Below are positions 58,994 to 64,000 of a DNA stretch of 64,000 nt, one piece after another. The stretch comes from Rhinopomastus cyanomelas (taxonomy: Eukaryota; Chordata; Aves; Bucerotiformes; Rhinopomastidae). A program made the translations under genes and the position numbers. How positions within the stretch are numbered: position 1 is the stretch's first letter; each line of letters begins with the position of its first letter. Location of the stretch: positions 39,510 to 103,509 of the forward strand of contig VXBP01008918.1 of the NCBI GenBank assembly GCA_013400115.1, read 5' to 3'. Below the pieces are notes generated by a model, which was not told the DNA's origin, did not search any database, and saw only the letters and a program-made list of their open reading frames with translations.

Positions 58994-59599
58994 GCACAGG
59001 GTGCTTGGCAATGGAAGCCTGCCAGCGCCCTGCTCTGCTGGCTCTCACCTGGCAACCGCGCACGCAAATCCCCGCAGCCCACCTCCCCCTTGTGAAAACA
59101 GAACTGCACTTACAACCAGTCTAAGGCAAAACTGGGGCACCCAGTTGGCTCAGTGGGTAAAGCATGGGACTCTGAATTCCTGGGGTCATGGGTTCAAGCC
59201 CCATGTAGGACATCTTGAGACAGTACTGTAGGCTTACCCTGCTCCAGCAGGGGTGGTTGGACTTAGATGATCTTTCAAGGTCCCTTCCAACCTGTAAACT
59301 TCTGTGAAAACACCTTAAAGTGCAAGATAGATTCCCTCCCAATTTACCAGTAACAGTTGATGAAAGCTTAACTAGAGGGTAGCATACAGGAGAAGACAGG
59401 TGGGCTGGGCAGTAGATCAGAGCACAGGAGTCATGTGTCCTTTCTCCTCCACAGCTGGCCGGGACTGCCTGTGTCACACCCCCCGCCACTGCTGGCTTTT
59501 CCTGATGGTCCACCAGGACCCTCCTACTGTGGGATAGAGGGGAGTGGTTTGGGAGATACACAAGTTATTTTTCTGTGTCCTAACATATAACTCAGCACA
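58994..59599 (-). repeat. endogenous retrovirus 5' LTR (truncated, with SINE)
   Basis: Matches the left LTR over 58994-59115 and 59125-59599 except for the SINE at 59133-59306. The outer (proviral 5') border is the CA at 59598-59599, giving a minus-strand start TGTGCTGAGTTATATG. The inner border is a deletion point into gag. Relative to the left copy it lacks the 51857-52276 block. Differences between the copies (for example CTCACCCCCT against GTCACACCCC) show an old insertion. Confidence 0.8.
59133..59306 (+). mobile_element. SINE: tRNA-Lys-like head with CR1 tail
   Basis: A 174-bp composite. The head (about 59135-59206) is tRNA-like: A box TTGGCTCAGTGGGTA, anticodon arm TGGGACTCTGAATTCCT, B box GGGTTCAAGCCCC. 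It aligns best with tRNA-Lys (AGCATGGGACTCT..AAT.CC.GGGTC.TGGGTTC.AGCCCCA); the anticodon position now reads CTG. The tail (59207-59306) carries CTGCTCCAGCAGGGGTGGTT, GGACTTAGATGATCTTTCAA and GGTCCCTTCCAACCTG, ending TTCTGTG, a CR1 3' end. A pol III promoter plus the LINE tail needed for CR1 recognition is the classic SINE design. It sits inside the ERV 5' LTR. Confidence 0.83.
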
Positions 59600-62527
59600 A
59601 TTGTTTAAATAGTTTTACCCTGGTATTGGTCTCCAGAGGTAAGATATGAAATACTAGGCTGACTTTTTGAGAATGGATTTAGCAGATGGAGCGTGTTCTT
59701 ACTTTCCCTTTCCCATGGTGACCATGCACATTGTACAACAGAGTGCAAGTTCTGGCGTATTGTGGATTTCAGAGACTGTTCCTGTCAGAGTATCTTGTCA
59801 GCCCATTTCCCAGGACTGTACTAATATTAGTTCAAAGAAGCTAGCTTTATCTTCTTGACTTAGTGGGACGATAGGAAAATATTTGAAAAGAAGAAAGCAG
59901 TAAAATGACAAACTGGCAGTGAGAGGGAGTCTATGAAAACAATGAGCACTCCAAATTTAATATAATAAATGAAATACTTTTGTGTGTGTGTGTGAAAATG
60001 CACACTTACAGTCACATAGATTTTTTTGATTTTTTTTTCTTTTTCAAGTGATTCAGAGTATGTAGTTTATGCATAATTCATGAAAAAGAAGATCCATATT
60101 TATTTCTGCATCTGACACAAGGGGCTTTGGGGACTTCAGGACGTGAAAGCACCAGATGTCATGAACTGTGTGAGTGATAATCAAAAAACGGCTGACAATT
60201 TAACAGATTAAGTGACAAGGCTTCCTTCAAGGCTTCTGTTTCTCCTAGCATGTCCAAGTTCCAAGCTCCTGGCATGTCAGGGAAGATGATAGAACCAAAG
60301 GTGAATGCACACTAAATCCATGGCATTCATAGCTTTTTATCACCACAGATATAATTTTTTCCTAAATTTCAAAGAAGGTCAGCAAGAAATTATTCATTAG
60401 CAGAGAAGACGCTTTGAGCTGACCACCTCCTTCAAAAATATTTGATACTAAGTCAAAAATGATGTTAAATTAATTTATTGTTACAGTTGGATTCTTCCAG
60501 GATAACACTAAGAGCTCAGTTTTTTGCAGTGACTGGATCCTTTTTGCTCCCTTTCATAGGAAAGAGGTACCTGAATTTCAGAAACCTTAGAAGAAATCTC
60601 TCACATGTGCCCCTAGCTGACTTACAGCCACACAGATTCCCTGACTGATTAGTCCAGGGCAAGGGATGCTGAGACAGGAGGTCCTGTGAGGGCTAGGAGA
60701 ATCTGATGTGGCATTTTCTAACTTGCAGTTGTGAAGTGGAGCGAATCTTTGCATGAGGCTTTCCCTGAGTAGAGCAGGGGGTGTGGGATGCTTTGAGAAC
60801 CATAGTGATGAGCTAAAGTAATTGAAGCCAAGGAAACAGGAGACAGATAGATGAGCTAGTGCTGGGGAGTAACTGACAATCCAATAGCTTCTCTGTCACG
60901 TATGTTTTTCTCTGCCTTAATGTGATTTTTTTCAGAATTGCCATGCTGATTTCTGTTGCTTCTCACTGTCTCTGGAGATAATTTTACTTTTAGCATATCT
61001 TTACAGGAAAATTATTTCCTTAGGTCCTATAGATGTATCTCAATGTTGGAATTTCATTAGCATGAGTGTGGCGGGTTCAAGACCACAATTAGAGATAAAG
61101 GAAAAGAGAACAAAGCAGTTAGGTCTCGATGAGATCTCAGATAAATTTGCCAGACAATGGATAGCCTAGGGAAAATGGAAAAGGGTTTATTAACTCTGTA
61201 ACTGTATACAGAAAAGGAGAAAAGGTTAAGCAAGTTAGTGCACACAAACTAGAAAATGTGTCACAAATGCTTTCTTTGTGTGTGTCTTAAAGACCTGACT
61301 GGATTCTAACAGTGGACGACAGCTCTGTATGTACAGTGCTATCGGCCATCTGACATAGTACCAGCGAACAACTGCAGTTTTCAAACCAAGCAGAAAGACA
61401 CTCATTTTATAGGGTTTAATCTCATGAGGCTAACTTTCTCATTATTGTAAGAACAGTAGTCTTTCAGTTGCACACTTCAGTGATTCTGAGAGGAGAAAAC
61501 AATTTGTGGCCAAGTTGGAGGTGAGAAACCTGTAAGGAGTTTGTGCAACAGTATTTGAAAAATTGTGTATCTAGCTATTTCTAATGTGCCAGTTATCCTG
61601 CTGTCTAGATGATACTAATCAGTGCAGCAATCAGTATTAATTATCCCATGTACTGCCAAGTTAGGAAACTCTTGATGTTATTACAAAGAAAGATGAAACA
61701 TGAGAAAAGAAATTCAAGAGAATAAAGTCACACATCTTTTTTTTTTTCCCCTTCCTCCAGTTCCTTTTCTACTTCTCACATGTACAAGTCTCTAATTAGT
61801 GGATCTCATTAATGGGAAACTCCTGCTTAGTAAATGTTCTTATATTGCATAAGGGCTTGAGAAATATCCCTATCAGAAAAACAGTGCCTGTTTTTCCAAA
61901 AGATGTTAATATCTGTGTGGTTATAGAGTCCTGCTCATAGGTAACAAAAATGACATCAAATATAAGACTGAAACAATATTTTTAGTTAAGAAATGTCAAG
62001 AAAAAACATAGCTATGATAAATCTATCGGCAAAGCAACATCAAAATCTTATAGAACAGGAATGCAGGTAGTTTATTATAGGGTGCTCCATCTGAAAATAG
62101 AATCTGATTAAAAGTTCTAGGTGCTTTTGACGCCTTCAACAACAAGGTGTTGGCCCTGCACAGTAATTTCATCTTTTTAGTCAGTGCTTAGAGAATAGCT
62201 GGTCATTTTACAATAGAAAAAGACAATCCTGAAAACTGTCTGCTACTTGGAAATTAGTTTAAATCATCTAGGCAATTACTCAATGTGAAGTTTTTTGTAT
62301 GTAGCACCTGTAAAAACTAGGTGAAAAGGAATTTTGCAAGGAGGTGAATTAAGTCATATATTATAATTAACATCAGGAAAAAGATAACACACAAGAAGCA
62401 ATGGCCATTTTCTTTCCTTTTACGACAAGCTCAACCTACACGGTCCTTTGCGTGCTACAACTATTGTTTATTGAAGCCCCTTTCTTCTTATATCTTCTTT
62501 ATAGTATTTTAAACCCGGTTTAAGTTA
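59600..62527. other. unique region, with a possible solo LTR
   Basis: (TG)n at 59981-59994. 61068-61420 has LTR-like signals on the minus strand (see findings). No gene recognised. Confidence 0.45.
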
Positions 62528-64000
62528 TCATAGAATCATTAGGGATTGAAAGGGTCCTTGAAAAATCATCTAGTCCAATCCCTTGCCACCACCTAGACCC
62601 TGCCAATCACCTAGACCAGGTCACACAGGAACACAACCAGGCAGGTTTTAAACCTCTCCAGAGAAAGAGACTCCACAACTACCCTGGGCAGCCTGCTCCA
62701 ATGTTCCATCACCCTCACTAGGAAGAAGTTCCTTCTCAGATTGATGTGGAACCTCCTATGTTCCAGTTTACACCCATTGCCCTTTGTCCTATCACCAGAT
62801 GACATTGAGAAGAGCCTGGCTCCATCCTCCTGACACCCACCCTTCAAATATTTATATACATTAATGATGTCAACCCTCAGTCTCCTCTTTTAAAAGCTAA
62901 ACAGGCCCAGCTTCCCCACACTTTCCTCATAAGGGAGGTGTTCCACTTCCTTCATCATCCTCACTGCTGTATGCTGTATACCCTCCAGCAGCTCCATGTC
63001 CTTCTTGAACTCAGGGGACCAGAACTGGGCACAATACTCCACATGTGGTCTCACCAGGGCAGAGTAGAGGGGGAGAATAATCTCTCTTGATCTGCTAACC
63101 ACCCCTGTTCTGGTCCACCCCAGGATGCTGTTGGCCCTCTTGGCCACAGGAGCACATTGCTGCCTCATAGTTAACCTACTGTCCACTAGGACCCACAGGC
63201 CCTTTCTTCTACACTGCTCTCCAACAGGTCAGTCCCCAACCTATACTGGTACCTCTGGTTGTTCTTGCCCAGATGTAAGACTCTGCACTTACCCTTCTAA
63301 TACTTCATTAATTTTTTAGGGAAATGCACCTAACTTGAGCTTGGAGGAAGTGGTCTTTAAAAATTAGCCAACTTTCTTGAGCTCCATTCCCCTCCAGAGC
63401 CTTAGCCCATGGGACTTCTGCAAGCATGTCCCTGAAGAGCACAAANCATCCAAGACAACATTCCAGTCGTGGGAGCCATCCCACCATGTGTCAGTGATGG
63501 CAATAATATCGTAGTCGTTCAGCCTAACACAGATCTCCAGCTCCTCCTGCTTGTTCCCCACGCTCCGTGCATCGGTGTATAAGCATTTCAGGGAGGGTGT
63601 TAGTCCTTTAGCTTCCACTCTTGTTGCCCTGCCATTCCCAGCCCCTTCCATGGCCCACAGCCTAACAGTAAGCTCCTCATGTGCTGACTCCTCATTGCGT
63701 GATCCCCTTGGTCTTTCTCTGCAGGATTTAAGGGGTTCTTGTGTGTCCCCAGGGTGCTGCAGGGTAACAGGCTGAAGGCTCTTGTTAGCCTCCCACCCTG
63801 TTATGCCATATCTTATCTCTTCTCCAGCACTCAACTGACTGTTATCTACCTCCCCCGAGCCACCAGTGGAGCTGACACATGGCCTCCCAATTGTTTCAGG
63901 CTTGCTTAAAGTACGCCCGGCTTCCACCCTCCCCCCCTTCCAACCTAGTTTAAAGCAAGATTAATGATCCTAGCCAACCCCTGTGATATAAACCTCCTTC
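62528..64000 (-). mobile_element. CR1 LINE, deleted middle, runs off right edge
   Basis: The reversed tail ATCATAGAATCATTAGGG starts at 62528. The C-terminus is in 62611-62847 (DRTKGNGCKLEHRRFHINLR, then FFLVRVMEHWSRLPRVVVES); the thumb is in 62890-63186 (QFWSPEFKKDMELLEGIQHT). At about 63300 it jumps from KGKCRVLHLGKNN past the RT core to the linker (ESWLIFKDHLLQ-like sequence). An N at 63446 then separates this from the endonuclease start in 63364-63927 (LKCLYTDARSVGNKQEELEI, YDIIAITDTWWDGSHDWNVV, with the endonuclease ITETWW-type motif). The pre-endonuclease part reaches the window edge. At least one real deletion and one probable assembly gap. Confidence 0.9.

Noticed and set aside
59134..59206. 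Functional tRNA gene
   Set aside because: Weak acceptor and anticodon stems, altered anticodon, no terminator, and direct fusion to a CR1 tail; it is a SINE head.

Overview
This window reads as nuclear DNA of a bird. It is AT-rich and has no host gene that I can recognise. It is densely packed with CR1 LINE retrotransposons: about 28 pieces on both strands, roughly 16 kb by my hand-drawn limits. Young copies end in the CR1 3' signature (GATGATCT, then CCCTTCCAA, then short ATTCTATG-like octamers). A CR1 load near a quarter of the sequence is high for a bird. It would fit a lineage with a CR1 expansion such as woodpeckers and relatives, but that placement is inference.

Layout. 1-8010: eight CR1 pieces of different ages, including a long coding fragment at the left edge and an old 3' end. 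8011-21594: mostly unique DNA with one CR1 (16438-17130). 21603-22281: a compact non-autonomous hAT DNA transposon. 22780-25750: an ancient amniote-type CR1/L3-like remnant, then a 1.9 kb younger CR1. 27254-32875: a CR1 cluster, including one copy that keeps the SGNH-esterase-like segment but has lost endonuclease and reverse transcriptase. 32876-39234 and 40613-45299: unique DNA. 39641-40612: a CR1 with a single-N assembly scar. 49265-51508: a 2.2 kb hAT transposon with a perfect 8-bp target duplication and a decayed BED-finger transposase, which is the parent type of the small element. 51667-59599: an env-less endogenous retrovirus on the minus strand (LTR, gag, protease, RT, RNase H, integrase, LTR), broken up by three CR1 insertions in pol, one in its 3' LTR, and a tRNA-headed SINE in its 5' LTR. 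62528-64000: a minus-strand CR1 running off the right edge.

How the parts relate. CR1 supplies the reverse transcriptase. The element at 55184-56699 carries a long open RT frame with intact catalytic motifs. The composite at 59133-59306 has a tRNA(Lys)-like head and a CR1 3' tail, so it was probably mobilised by CR1 machinery. The large hAT explains the small one: the small element has the same terminal inverted repeats and both ends of the large one, joined at a GCAT microhomology. The retrovirus is dead: it has frameshifts, stops, lost catalytic residues and a truncated 5' gag. It serves as a clock for the insertions nested in it.

The most interesting items are the tRNA-head/CR1-tail SINE, with a matching empty site in the other LTR, and the hAT parent/derivative pair with clear target duplications. 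Five isolated N bases also matter, because at least three sit where a CR1 copy skips sequence and probably mark collapsed assembly gaps.
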